Shown here: positions 15,001-26,603 of the stretch, piece by piece
Layout: each line of letters starts with the position of its first letter
How positions within the stretch are numbered: the first letter of the stretch is position 1
Assembly (NCBI GenBank): GCA_949130485.1
Contig: OX422202.1
Span: forward strand, 4,123,292-4,187,291
From: Agelas oroides
Lineage: Eukaryota; Porifera; Demospongiae; Agelasida; Agelasidae
DNA: 64,000 nucleotides
Direction: 5' to 3'
Notes under the pieces: model-generated
Database searches by the model: none
Told to the model about the DNA's origin: nothing
What the model saw: the letters and a program-made list of their open reading frames with translations, nothing else
Position numbers and translations under genes: made by a program

Positions 15001-18000
15001 GATTTGCTACACTGTAGGTAGCATCAGAGTTGTCAACTGTGAATCAAAAACCAACCAGTTATACGGAAAGTGTCTATCGCCGCAGTTGCAAGCACAGCGG
15101 AACACACTAAAGCCATATCTAATTGAAATGTCAAATGTCAGTGTGGAACACTACGTAATGTCAAGAGTTTAGTATACACAGCTACATTGTGCATACATGT
15201 AGGTGTCTGAGACCAACTGCCAGATGTGGGTCAAATTCTCCAAAGAGGAAGCTGCGTACCCCCTCATTGGTGAGTTTAGCAGCTAACACTGGTATAGCTG
15301 TCATTATAACTAGACAACAGTGTGATGTGCATATACTGTAGAGTAATTATCAAGTGTCCACCACATATCAAGCACCCACTCTCTAGTTGCACAATTACTG
15401 ATTTAGCAGTTTACTGTCTCACAAACATGATGGGTAATTTTGCCAGTATTTACATGTACCTCTGGATTCAACCTAACCTATGTATGGATATCAAATAAAT
15501 ACCAATGGGTAGCTAAGGCCCTTGATAAAACATCCACAAATAGCAAATATTTACACTCAAAACGCTGAGTTGGTAGGCATGGTTTTGTCAACAATCAATC
15601 AGTTGCAACTATATCTCTGGTTCTTTAACCCATTACACCCGATAGCGGCCAAATGCACCTGTGAAATTTCTTGTCCATTACACCAGATAGCGGCCAAATG
15701 CGCCCACACTTCGCTTCCGCTATTTATCGTGATCGCTGTGCCTTTTTAGACTTGGAGTTAGTTATTATGTGTAACAGGAAGTCAATCGAAGCAGAATTAG
15801 CTGCAGTGTCCTATAGAGACTTCCCCTCAAAATTGCGTTCGAAGTTTGCCTGCCGATCGTTGTTGGCCACAGTAAAGCTTATATCCACACGCTACTTGTT
15901 CTATCGTCTATATACTATCTAATCGTGTCAGCGACAGTTGAAATGTACCTTCGCTGAAACTGTCTGCCAACTTTTGCCGTGTATTATCGGTCATTTTCAG
16001 GTACACAGCGGGTACCTACGTTTCCACCGTTGTAGGTTCTTCGGACTTCACTAGGAGGTCTTCTGACTACGTTCTGAGTAAAGCAGGTTTGTTTTCAACT
16101 AAGCTAAGCCTAACTATCATCGCATGAACTCAGCTATTTTACAAGATATAACACAATAAATCAACACTACACAAAATCGCCATTTTTTATTAGCTTCTCT
16201 CGTAACCACGCGATTGATTTCTGCGCATGCGCGTCGGGGTAAAAGGGTTAAAGTAAGCATGGAGAGAGACTCTACATGTACACCTAAACAAACATACTAC
16301 AGCGTGTGCAATGTAGGTGGGTGGATACTACATGTCCCATTCACATGTACTGTACATGTATCTAATTGTGTAGTGACAGTATGGAACACCCATGCAGAGG
16401 AGGGAAGTGGACAAATTATACCCTGTACCCACTCTTTGTTATCCTCTTTCCTTCTCCAGGCCATGAATGTCCCTTTGCAATCCAAGTTCACCACAACAGA
16501 CAGCAGATGGACCTAGCTGGGGAAAGCAGACCCACACAGATCCAGTTTGTCATCAAGAGGAGATCACCTATGCCCTCAGGTAAATCCGCCTGAAAACAAC
16601 TACAAGAATCAAAGTTAACTTTATTCCCAGGCCTTTCCACCATCCAGTTTTTGAAGAATATGAGAAACAGGGAGGGAAGGCCTGGGAGATTTTATCATGT
16701 GAATGACATCAATGTCTACCAAGGAGTGAGGGGTCCAAACAGTGTTGAAGTCTTTTCCTGTAGTATCTGTCCAAGATTTGAAGCCCTAAATGTCCACACA
16801 GCCACCAACGTAGTGGTCATAATTTGGCAATAATTTCATAGACCAACGTTTCTACAAAAGTTTTGCACGAAGCATCAAGACAAGCTTTAGTGTGTGCATG
16901 TGAGAGATGGAGCTGCAGCTGAATTACTCCTGGCCACCAAAGACTTGGCTGCATTCATGCCTACCGTTGTATCTTGTTTGCAATCGCTAGTGAAGGCAGA
17001 CAACTAAACAACAATCCCTTGGGCAGACACTTCAAATTGACATTGCAAAATGAGCACGCTGCACTAGTACTGTATAACCTTGATCCAAGTGGATCATACC
17101 CAAGATTTTGGAGCCCAACACTCATCTTCATCACTGGCAGTACTTACTCTACAGGCAAGTCAGAAGCTCGAGCTTTATTGTCACATGGTAAACGATCAAT
17201 GATTAGTGCTCAGAGCATCTTGCCTCACGCTGGAAATAAAAGAATTTAGACGTTATGAGATGGAAAGCGAAAAGGCCGGCAGTCACCAGGAGTTAAAACC
17301 CAGGACACCTCTGGCTTAAGCCGCCAGTGCTCTGCCACTGAGCCACGACAGCCGGACAACCATCAGCCCTCACAATCCTCTATATTACTGCACAGGTGGT
17401 ACTAAATGCCTCAGTTGCACACCCAGCAGCCACTCAGTATGCGCCGTCAGAGCTCCATTAGGGGTCGACCGGAAAATGCTCTCCATCAGGAGTGCTAAAT
17501 GGTTTTTCTCACTCTACTCTACAGTGAGAAAAACCACTCAGCAGGGGTTCTCTCCTGATGGCGAGGATTTTGTTGTTCGTTGTTCTCAGTGTGACCTTTC
17601 CTCACCGAGTTTGGAAAGTGATGATGAAAGCATGGCTTACATTGTGTCTGAAGGCAGGAAAGAATATCATATCCATACTGAAAGCAAGTAAAATTGTGTG
17701 TTTTGAAGAACATATGAAACTGTAACACAGCTGTCCATAGCAATATGTTCTCATACACTAGTATTATTCCACTGACCTGCCTGTAAGTTTGAACTTCTCA
17801 TAGTAGAAGAGCCAGGCTTCATAATTTAGTATTATACAGAGTTAGCCAACCACAACATGTTAGTATAATAATCTCATTTTAGCGGGAAAACCACAAATAG
17901 AAAGCACCTAAAAGTCGATATTTGTGGATGTGCCAGTTTTTCAATCAGTTGATTACATTTACCAGCAAAACACTTCAGAAGCACCGGAGAATGCTGTGTC

Positions 18001-21000
18001 ACATTATAAAACACATGGGTGTGTAAATATCCTTTTCCTTCCCCATTCACTAGAACATGTGTTCAGCATAGATAATTACATGTATGTGCGAGCAGGGATA
18101 CCAGGCTCAAGACTTGGCTACTGGCTACTGCTCTAGTCACTAAGCAGATTTCACCTCTTTCTTCCTCTCAAAGTGTGGTCCTCGTGAAGTATCAGATCTT
18201 GTATATACCCAAGTCTTACATTCCTGTGTCTTACAGACTCCCGAGTACAACAGCGCTCAAGGAAGACATTCCGTAAGTCCAATTTCCTGGCCTGGGCAAA
18301 GGGAAGATGGAGCCAGGATGGTGTCTCCTCCAGAAGGAAGAAGTATCGTGTATTCGGTGCCCCACTTGATACCATCATCATTAATGAACAACTTCCAGAG
18401 ATTTTGCAGGTGGGCTTTGAATTTCATGTTCTCATCTTTTGTTATTATAACAAAGGATAAACATAAAGGATATAATATCCTTTTATGAATATACTTGTGC
18501 ATATGTGCACACCAGCCCTTTTGTTTATATGTGTGTGTTATGAATATACTTGTGCATATGTGCACACCAGCCCTCATCAGCTAAGCTAATGAGGCCTAGC
18601 TGATGAGGTCTAGTATTGGCCTGAGCACGGCAGATGACCATACATGTAATCACCCACTTGTTGAGTTTTGTCAGTGATCACCGTCAAATGTATACCTGGC
18701 TCTTGCATTGGGAACCTGTAGACCTAAAAAACATCTAGCGCAGGTAATAGCCACACTTCAGTTCTATCAACTTTAGTGCAACATGTCAATGCTTCAAGAA
18801 GAGGCAGAAACAACAGATTAAATACTGTTTGTCAATTAGAATACTTAGGCAGCATTTTTGAGCCAAAATGTGTCTGCTTCTCATCCACACTGTTTCCTTT
18901 CCTTTTTCAATAGGAGATGCTGATCAGGTTGTACACAGAAGGTCCTGTAACTCTGGGCATCTTTCGACAATCAGCTAACCACAGAAAGGTCAAAGAGCTC
19001 AAAGAGGCCATTGATAACAGTGAGTGAATGCAAACCAATGTTATTAACCAATGTCATTATCCGTACTGCAACAGATGGTACATGTACCTATACATAAGCT
19101 CCAATAAGAGATGTAGCATTCATGTTGGCACATCCTACACAACAGAGGGAGCTGGGAATTCCTCTCTCTTTCACAGCTAGTATTAGCAGGCGCATTGACT
19201 ACAAAGGGAGAGGGCATGAAACTCTGTAAACGGCAAAATCCAAATTGTTTCTATTTATAGTAACTCAAATTTCAAATTCTGTGGTGTGCACTAGTGCACT
19301 TTCTCTCGTCTTCAGTGGAGGGCTGGTAGTGGAGGAGGAAGTCCAGCACCTGACACTGCCTCCACTCACTGAAATTGAAATTGGTGAATTTTGTTTTATC
19401 TATACCTAGTGCTAGTACTTACCACTGCCATCCTATGACTTGCATTCGGCCAGCAAACTCCAACAAACTTTGTCATTGAGTAGAGGCAGTTATGAACTAA
19501 GTATTAAAAGTTTAAATTCTGCAGTTTGTATCTACACACATCATATTCACCATTGGTATATAAGCACTTCACATTGCATCTTGATTACAGAGATACGTAT
19601 GACCTATTAAAGTCCAAATTTGAGCTTAGATTGCATTCATGACCAATACTATGACGTAGTGGAATGCATGGCATGTGGCACAACATCACACATGGCTGGC
19701 CTCATGCAGGGGTCACTCTGAAAGTAGGAATGAGGAAATGAGAAATGGAAAATGAGAGATAAGGAAATGGCTTGCAAAGGAAAGAAGGCACATCGCATCG
19801 CACTTCAGCAAATTTCTGACATTTCTTGTTACTACAGTCATCATATGTGACAACAAACTTCATACACTTATTGAGCAATCATCTATGCCTTACAGCTGGT
19901 ACTGAAACAGTATGCAAGGACATTGGATTATGGTCTGCAAGGCTAGCTAGATGTACATGTACTTCCTTTGTGGCATCTTTTTATCATTCTTGAAGTTTGT
20001 TTGTGGTCATTCTTCAGTAGATTCACAGACCAGCTCTGTGAAGGTCAGACAGTGATATTGTATGTGAATAATAGTTTGCATGCACCGGGTGGATGAGGGA
20101 ATGTACAATAGTTTTATTACCCAAGCTACATTATTACCCTTGACATGTACTATTACCAAAAACAAATTTTGCTAATCTCTTTGAAAGTAACAGCTAAACA
20201 TGCATTGATCGAATAGCTTGTGTCATAATACAGTGTACCAGTTTATTCAATAGCTGCATTTGGATTTTGCCATTTACATTGCAAGGTACTTGCCCCCCCC
20301 CCCCTCCCTTAGCAGTTTGATAAGCAATTAATAGGTATATCCACACGATGTGCTCTTCACACAGAGAAATCGCTTAGACAATATGTGACAATGGGATGAT
20401 GGTAAAGGAGGGTCAAAAGTGCAGACCAAGTTCAAGAAGTTAGCAAGGTCACCTTTGTTGAGGAATACCCTGCAATTCTGCACAGCATTTACAAATGCTC
20501 TGCTCCTAGCATACAAGTCTTGCATCATTGTCCCATCATCTCTGTTGTACAACTTGAGCTTGTACAAATAGGTTTACAAAGTACATAATTGGGGCGAGCC
20601 TGAGCGAGCCCCACACTAGCGGGACTGCATTGCAAGACGCATGTGTATGTCTGCTTGCGGCCATATACCGTAAATTTTAAATGCGCATAAATATTTCCCG
20701 AAAATTGAACGTCCTCGTGCACTTAGTATAGGCAATGCTGGGCTACTGCTGGAGTGCAGCATCGGCAACCGTAGCGGAGACAGCTCAAGATGAAGCACGT
20801 ACGGCACCTTGTTTGTCACGGCAGCTATGGACCGGACCGACCATCAACAGCAGGCTGCTCGCAGACCCGTCGTACAAATTATTCACGCCGGTTTGAGATC
20901 GCTCAGGTAAGGCCCGTGCATAAACGGCACTCATAGACGCTAGCGATTCAGCTCATGATTTCAGCGTGAAGCTTAGTCTATTCATGTGTAGCCATAGTAG

Positions 21001-24000
21001 CTGCTTGCTCAGGCTCGCCCCCACAATGTTCTACATTTTCAAGTTGGGGCGAGCCTGAGCGAACCCCACACTAGCGGGACTGCATTGCAAAGATGCATGT
21101 GTATGTCTACTTGCGGCCATATAAATTTTAAATTAACGCATTAAGAATCTTTGAAGCTTTGAACGTCCTCGTGTACTCGGTAGGTACGAGGTGAAGGCTA
21201 CAGCCAGAGTGCAGCGTCGGTGACCTGAAGCGAAGACAACTGAAGTTAAAGCACGCATGGCAACTTAATCGTGGTTTGTACAGCTACAGACCTTCAGCAG
21301 CAGGCTGCTCACAATGGTGTAAATTATGGACGACGGTTGAAGTCGCTTTGCCGGTAAAGTCCGTGCATATACGGCACTTATATACGCCGGAGACTCAGCT
21401 CATGATTTGAGTGTGAAGCTTAGTCCATGCATGTGTAGCTACAGTAGCTGCCCTAGCTGGAGAAATGACTGGCATATGCATCAAACATTTATCTCAGCCC
21501 CTGGCACTGTTATGTCTCAGCTTGCTCAGGCTCGCCCCCACAATGTTCTACATTTTCTAGTATGTGCACTACCTATGATTTAGACTTCTTTGACTGCATG
21601 ATTGTTGCTGAACAACAGTAGCTATGAGTATGTGTTTACTGTTTTGTTACTACATGTGCTGCATATGATTTGCTTTTCACAGGAGAGCAGGTGGACTTGT
21701 CTCAAGTCTCCATACATGTGGTTGGAGCACTACTGAAGGTGGGTTAATAACTATTTGGTAGGGTTTTGTACCAGTGGAGAAGGGGGGGGGGGGAGAACTT
21801 TGAGAATCCAAAATCTTGGCAGCAATGAATTAGTTGTGTTGTGCAAAGTGTTACATGTACCATAGTCTCGCAAAAGAGCGCCCACCCCCTACTTTTGGTC
21901 CAAGTTCCTATATAGGGTCAAAGTTTACTTGAATGAGCGCCCACCCTGGAATGAGCTTCGTGTGGCTAATCAGAGCGCACTCATGGAGTGTTGACAAGCA
22001 CAGCGTCAAGCACTATACATAAGAAAACTTCACGTTACACTTTACTGAAGGGTGGCTTTGCATCATAGCTGGTTAATGGGGCCGCACTCACTAGCTACAC
22101 CATGCTCACAGTAACATTCAGAATGTTGCGTGCCGTGAGCTTCCAAGGCCCATGGCTCCATTGTACGTTGTTTGTCTAACACTTCAGCAAATTTGTAGGC
22201 AATGAGTCGCTGTAAGCATACATGAGCGCTCTTTCATGGTTAAATGCGGAAATACTTAGAAGAGTGCCCACCCCCCTCTTTGGCAGGCTTGTTAGGTACT
22301 CCACCCATGGGCGCTCTTTCACGAGACTACAGTAACTAATTGGCACTAATGACTTTTTCAGGGTTTTAAATATTACTCTAAAATTGCTTCAGAGAATGTA
22401 CAAATTTTCTAAGGGCCAAAAAGTATGCACAGACTACAGGAATTACATCTTGTTCCTTTACCTGCCTATTCTTATGCACTCTTGTGAATATTCAACTGCT
22501 AACAAACCCACCCAATCCTTTGTGTGTACATACTATTCACTGCAGGAGGTACTCAGGAATGTTCCAGGATGTGTCCTCATGTCCAGCCGCTATACAGAGT
22601 TTGTAGCCACCAATGATATCAAGGACATTCCAACCAGAGTACTACATGTTCAGAGGTATGTGATGCCTTGGAAGAGTACTAAGTACATGTACTACCAATT
22701 TTACCACACATTTTGATTTAGTTTTTACCACAATAAGAATTTGTAGCAGTTGGACTATGCTGTCTGCTCGATCAGTTTGTTTGGGAAATCAGTGATTGAT
22801 GTAGACCTCCGTTCTTTGTGCCTATACTCTACTTATAATACTTTAGTATTATGTATAAATGTAGCTCTGAATAATTCACACTCTATCTCCCAATGCATCT
22901 ATCCAGGATAATAGGGAAACTTCCTGAAGAAAACCAGGTGTTCCTCCGTTACCTTATGCCTCTCCTGCACCATATCTCCTGCAAGGAGGAGATCAACTGC
23001 ATGAACTCCATCAATCTTGCCATTTGCTTTGCACCAAGCCTACTGTGGCCTGATTTGGGACTTGATGTCATCAAGAACGAAGTCCCTTATCTAGTCAAGT
23101 TCATTATCGAACTCAGCCCAGATATCTTCGGACAGCTACCTGAGTTGTACCGTCAAGCAAACCTACCCTCCAGCCCCGGTATAGAGAAGATGGAGTGCAT
23201 ACTTGAACAGGAGGTGCAGTATGTACCTACGAAAATGGAAGATGGTACAAAATTCCACCACAAGCGGACTAACAGTCTTGAAACCTCAACCAGTGAGGAA
23301 TCTGGTGATGATGAACCTTCTTCAAACCTTATGAAGGTTCAAAGTAGTGGACTTACTGTGAGTGATTCACAGCTTTCACAGATTTCGTTTGAACAACACA
23401 AACCTAGTAGCAGAACAGCTGGGATAGGAGTATCTGGCAGATGCGTCACCAGCCATGAAGATCGGCCTTATTCATCAAGGAAGGTTCGACATCCCCCAGA
23501 AAGGTCTAACTCATATCGTGGGCCAAATGAAAGACCACCATACCAAAAGGTACGTCACAGGCCAGCTGGAGATACCAGCCGGCGCAAATCCATAGCCACT
23601 CAAACCACTCTTCCAAGGAAACACGCAGCAAATTACTCTTCCCAGCTAGAGCCAGTTCCTCCTTCACCTAGCTCCTCCTCCTCCCAAGGATTCTCCTCTC
23701 ATGTGAAACCAGTAGCCATTGACAGCTCGTATGTGTACCATTATCACCAATCACCTCCCATGATGAAAAGGAGGAAACTTCCACAATACTCACACTCCTT
23801 CTCAAAGGGATCAGAAAACATACCACACAAGCCAATTCCTACATCAGCGTCTACTTCCTTCTACGACAAGCTCCTACCTCTGGACCCCGAACTGAAGGCA
23901 AGAAGTCGATCCATCCAAACCAATCCTCTCAGCCTCGAGCACAGGGCTACACATGACAATTGGTCAGGCCCTGACCAGTACATGAAAAGAGAGCTTCAGG

Positions 24001-25748
24001 AAAGAACTACACCACTTTGGACTCCATCCCAAGTAGGAAGACCACTGCAGACCCAAGCTGCCCCTAGCTACCAGTCAGTCGCTAGTAGTCACTCAGCCAG
24101 TAGCTCCAGTAGCCAACAACTGTCTACAAGTCTCCACTATCCGCCAACTTACCTCTCTCAAATGAGGCCCAACAATCTCTCTCGTGTTTCTAGCCATTCT
24201 GGAGGGTCAGGGGGAAGCATGAACAAAGGATCACCCGACCTGCTCACCCAGCTAGAGCAGACTCCTTTAAGTAAGCTTGACAAGGAGTTTATCAAGATAG
24301 CCATCAGCAAGCGCTTTGACCTCTCTTCTACTGACAATGGCCAAACTCCTCCCCACGAGGCTCCTTCTTACAGGCATCCCGGATCCTTTAATACCTCTAG
24401 TTCCTATGGACACTCAATCCTTGAGCATGATCCCATGAGGGTAAAGTCCACTAAAGCTTCAAGCCTAGACCATGCACAGGTTCCTGTCCAGAAGTTGCAT
24501 GATAGACTTGTTGATAGTTCCTCCCTTACCACATCAGACTCTAGTTTCAGCAAGAGTCATTCCTATCATGGTTTTGTGTCAGCTCACCAAAAGAAGGATC
24601 CCCTTCACAATATTGAAGAACAAGACGACCGACCTGAAAGTGAGCAGCACTTGAACAGCCTTCCACGTCATGATCGAACTAAGTTTGTAAGGTCACAAAA
24701 TGCTTTTGCTCCTGAGATAATGCAAGTTGCCCATGTAGAACCTGAACACGATCATAATAGGCTATATCCTGGGAGTGGTTACAACTCAGACACAGAGTCC
24801 TCCCCAAGTAGAACACTGAGTAGACCTGGCAAGTTAAATGAAGTGGCTTCACCCACTAAGACCACCATGCCACATAGGTACAGAAGCCCAATGTTCAACC
24901 CTCCTGCAGAAGTGACTAGGATTCAACAACACTACACACTTGGGGAGCCTAAACAACTGAAAAGTCAAGCCAGTATCCAACAAGAGAATGTGATGAGAAC
25001 ACACCACCAGTACATGCAACGACACCACGAATCACCTAGGCTTCCCCAGCTAATACAGGAAGGTGTGTCAGCTACACACAGCTCATTATCCAAGGTCGTC
25101 GGTGTGGGGCATATAAGGAGTCCATGGACAGCAAAGGAGATAGGAAAAGCACTAAAGCAAGAAAATGTCACTACTAGACGACCTAAATCAGGTGATCCTT
25201 CTAAAGCATGTATCAGCGCACAGAGATCAGCAGATATTGAGTCAGACAAGATAAAGCTGGGGCTCATTCCAAGACAGAGGTCAAAGAGTACCTCTGAAAG
25301 TGAAGCTATGAAAATCATTCACAAGGTGCTGGAAGATGATGAGCCTAACATGCAACAGCTTCAAGCCAGCAGACCAACAGTTGAAGACAAAAGAGCCGAA
25401 AAACACAAAGAGTGGCTTTCATCTGCCCCAACTTCAGCCGAGAGGAGAAGGGCGTGGGAACAACACTCAAGGAATGCTCCACATTTGCAGAGGACAGACC
25501 TTCGGTCAAGGTCACTCCGGGAAGAAGCTGCTCCAAGTATTCCTATCAGGGGAAAATTTCTAACTTCATTGACACCTGAAGTACAGCGCAAAAGTTCAAC
25601 TATGCCTGAATATTTACTTACTAATAGCGTAGCTGGTAAAAACAGACTACAGTTGGGCAGGGGATTGGTCAGGACTGTGAAGATCATGTCCTCTGAAGTT
25701 CCAAAACCAAGACCAATAAGACATATCGACATGAAAGCTTACTGTTGA
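1..25748 (+). CDS. DH-PH-RA-RhoGAP multidomain Rho regulator, 5' end outside window
   Basis: Twenty exons can be read: 1-36 (codon start at 2), 2865-2952, 3040-3085, 4467-4542, 5591-5693, 5896-6006, 7558-7677, 10255-10328, 10460-10547, 10984-11060, 12713-12898, 13204-13279, 14575-14661, 15203-15269, 16460-16579, 18237-18409, 18914-19019, 21683-21738, 22546-22655, 22907-25748 (TGA). All introns are GT-AG and all phases join, giving about 1546 visible residues. Residues 1-190 match a RhoGEF (DH) domain with the PVQRI-type core (VQRIYDYHRLL). Residues about 225-335 look like PH (ERYFFLFDDILIIGK, then LWYNVLSK). Residues about 345-450 are RA-like (YPLIGHECPFAI). Residues about 490-685 are RhoGAP with arginine finger GIFRQSAN and motif NLAICFAPSLL. 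A Ser/Pro/Arg-rich, probably disordered tail follows. PH-RA-RhoGAP is the ARHGAP20 arrangement; the DH part adds likely GEF activity. It should act at membranes on Rho GTPases. No symbol is given because the orthology is untested. Confidence 0.9.
785..1107. mobile_element. MULE-like inverted-repeat element, 9-bp target duplication
   Basis: The ends read TAGTCTCGTCCCCAGACC and its inverse, with over 60 bp of complementary arm (including AAGTCGAATTTCTTGGGC) inside. It is flanked by the perfect 9-bp duplication ATGGGACAC (776-784 and 1108-1116). It encodes nothing visible and sits in the 37-2864 intron. Nine-base duplications are typical of Mutator-like transposons; the superfamily is inferred. 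Confidence 0.85.
2395..2575. repeat. Dispersed repeat, copy 1 of 2
   Basis: This intronic segment (GGATGTTACTTAGCAAC, then AACAGCATTCGCCC) recurs in the same orientation at about 32950-33130 with moderate divergence. No coding potential, terminal repeats or tRNA boxes were seen, so the class is unknown. Apart from this and the 785-1107 element, the 2.8-kb intron shows nothing recognisable. Confidence 0.7.
3116..3724. mobile_element. TTAA-flanked piggyBac-like MITE with internal hairpin
   Basis: Ends are TTAA-CCCTCGGCGC at 3116 and GCGCCGAGGG-TTAA at 3724. A TTAA target site with CCC/GGG ends is the piggyBac signature. Inside lie a (CTGT)n tract (about 3160-3186) and a near-perfect hairpin at about 3340-3457, whose arms contain GTGAACTCGTTCTCAGACTA. 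No transposase is encoded, so it is non-autonomous. It lies in a DH-domain intron. Confidence 0.8.
6080..6585. mobile_element. CCGTAG-ended TA-flanked inverted-repeat element (copy 1)
   Basis: TA-CCGTAGTCTCACGAAAGAGC at the left and the inverse (GAGACTACGG-TA) at the right. Subterminal motifs GCGCCCA/GTGGGCGC are repeated several times inside. It is non-coding and intronic. TA target sites are typical of Tc1/mariner elements. Related copies are at 21858-22334 and 35605-36106; 30477-31214, 26995-27197 and 33141-33972 share the CCGTA ends. Confidence 0.8.
6962..7195 (-). repeat. tRNA-like SINE within a foldback structure
   Basis: On the minus strand the core has an RNA polymerase III A box (TGGCTCAGTGGCAGAGT; plus 7061-7077) and B box (GGTTCGACTCC; plus 7023-7033) with a good T-arm. 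The acceptor and anticodon arms do not fold as a tRNA, so it is not a tRNA gene. About 60-bp arms (6962-7024 and 7099-7160) are inverted copies of each other and enclose the core. Similar copies are at 17204-17467 and 51262-51805. Confidence 0.75.
9024..9383. mobile_element. MULE-like inverted-repeat element, 9-bp target duplication
   Basis: Ends TAGTCTCGGAACCAGACCC and its inverse (GGGAACAAGACTA), flanked by the perfect duplication GGTCAACAA (9015-9023, 9384-9392). Same family as 785-1107. Non-coding; lies in the 7678-10254 intron of the Rho regulator. Confidence 0.82.
11061..14574. other. Introns around the second PH exons; nothing else recognised
   Basis: Outside exons 12713-12898 and 13204-13279, this stretch is intron. 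A fragment resembling the end of the TAGCCTCG family begins at about 11461, without a partner end. I see no other gene, RNA or complete mobile element. Confidence 0.5.
15625..16251. mobile_element. TTAA-flanked piggyBac-like MITE
   Basis: TTAA-CCCATTACACCCGA at the left and TCGGGGTAAAAGGG-TTAA at the right form imperfect inverted ends on a TTAA target site. Just inside the left end, the end-like sequence (CCATTACACC, GATAGCGGCC) is repeated. No transposase frame is seen. It lies in the intron between two RA-region exons. Confidence 0.75.
17204..17467. repeat. SINE/foldback family, decayed copy
   Basis: Shares with 6962-7195 the GAATTTAGACGTTATGAG segment, GGCCGGCAGTC and the A-box inverse (CTCTGCCACTGAGCCA). 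The B box is mutated (GGAGTTAAAACC), so it is likely transcriptionally dead. Its right part (CAGCAGCCACTCAGTATG, CCATTAGGGGTCGA) recurs at 51629-51678. Confidence 0.7.
19020..20588. other. Intron stretch with no recognised element
   Basis: Intron between two RhoGAP-domain exons. I see a poly(C) run near 20287 and otherwise nothing I can assign. Confidence 0.5.
20589..21043 (+). mobile_element. Non-autonomous Helitron, copy A
   Basis: Starts TTGGGGCGAGCCTGAGCGAG and ends GCTCAGGCTCGCCCCCAC...CATTTTCAAG. The start and end match those of the autonomous Helitron at 54114-59931, including the inverted subterminal motif GGGGCGAGCCTGAGC. The interior is unrelated and non-coding. Its last base directly abuts copy B, head to tail. 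Confidence 0.82.
21044..21560 (+). mobile_element. Non-autonomous Helitron, copy B, in tandem with A
   Basis: Starts TTGGGGCGAGCCTGAGCGAA and ends CACAATGTTCTACATTTTCTAG followed by host T, the Helitron 3' signature (CTRR then T). It is about 62 bp longer than copy A and similar throughout. Both copies lie in the 19020-21682 intron. Confidence 0.85.
21858..22334. mobile_element. CCGTAG-type TA-flanked element (copy 2)
   Basis: TA-CCATAGTCTCGCAAAAGAGC at the left and CACGAGACTACAG-TA at the right. The interior resembles 6080-6585 in inverted orientation, with the same GCGCCCAC motifs and a region with AACTTCACGTTA. It lies in the intron before exon 22546-22655. Confidence 0.78.
22907..25748 (+). 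CDS. Last exon of the RhoGAP gene: end of GAP domain plus long disordered tail
   Basis: This exon makes up over 60% of the visible protein. Its first 80 or so codons finish the RhoGAP fold (helices with FLRYLMPLLHHIS and NSINLAICFAPSLL). The rest is low-complexity, rich in Ser, Pro, Arg, His and Gln, with no recognised domain. It holds many basic-Ser/Thr sites that could be phosphorylated. The real exon begins at 22907 after the acceptor; the upstream ATG at 22893 lies in the intron and is not a start. Stop is TGA at 25746-25748. Confidence 0.92.
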
Positions 25749-26487
25749 ATGTAGCAATGTTTGTACATGAATGTTCCATTCCCTGTTATCTCTGTCCTAC
25801 TGTGATACATTTCATAATCTCCTGTCATCTTTTTGTTCCCCATCAGAATATCTTACAACTACTGAAACATAATAGCAAGCCAGTTCATTATTATATCACA
25901 CTGGTCAGCTTGTATGACATGACATAATGTATATTATCCTTCTGCTGACATCACTGATTGTGTTTAACATAAGAAAAGCCTAGGTCTAGCAGCTAAGGGC
26001 ACAACAGAACACAAGGCAGTAAGTTGAACATGGTGCGTACACAGCAGGTGGCGAATATGCAAAAAATTTGAGATTGAAGATCCTTGCCCCCCTTTCATGA
26101 CTTCTATTTATACGATTCTCCCACTCATCTATAGCTTGTTGTGACAGTATGTATGGTAAGTCTAGACATCACAAAAGCAACAGTGCTCAATTGAGGGCTA
26201 TAGTGGTCAAATCCACAAACATGAGATTTAGTCCCACTAACTTTGACCTGCTGAATTCCACATACTTACTAGGTGACCTGAAGTTTATCATAGCGTATGG
26301 TAGTACACCACATGTAGGGATGACCCCGAAAAAAAATGGCAGCCACATTAGGTGACCTGAAGTTTATGTGTTTTACACAACACAAATTTCAGTGTTGATA
26401 TTAATTCACCACAGCTGGGTAACATACCAAAGTACATCCTGTTACCTAAGCAGTGCAGCTGTACAGTCAAATCCATGTTCATGGTTC

Positions 26488-26493
26488 AATAAA
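26488..26493 (+). terminator. Candidate polyadenylation signal of the RhoGAP gene
   Basis: AATAAA lies 740 bases after the TGA of the Rho regulator and 110 bases before the convergent SAP18 stop codon. It would give a long 3' UTR. No transcript evidence can be seen here. Confidence 0.3.
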
Positions 26494-26603
26494 TTATATG
26501 TACGTCATTGGTACAACAAGTAAAGCCAAAAACCTTCAAAGTTAATGTCATATAAAAAAAAAAAGATGCCAGTTGAGGACGTAAACCTAAATTTACAGAA
26601 GCA

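Noticed and set aside
22384..22716. 110-residue plus-strand protein
   Set aside because: It is intron sequence running into exon 22546-22655 of the Rho regulator in the same frame, not a separate gene.
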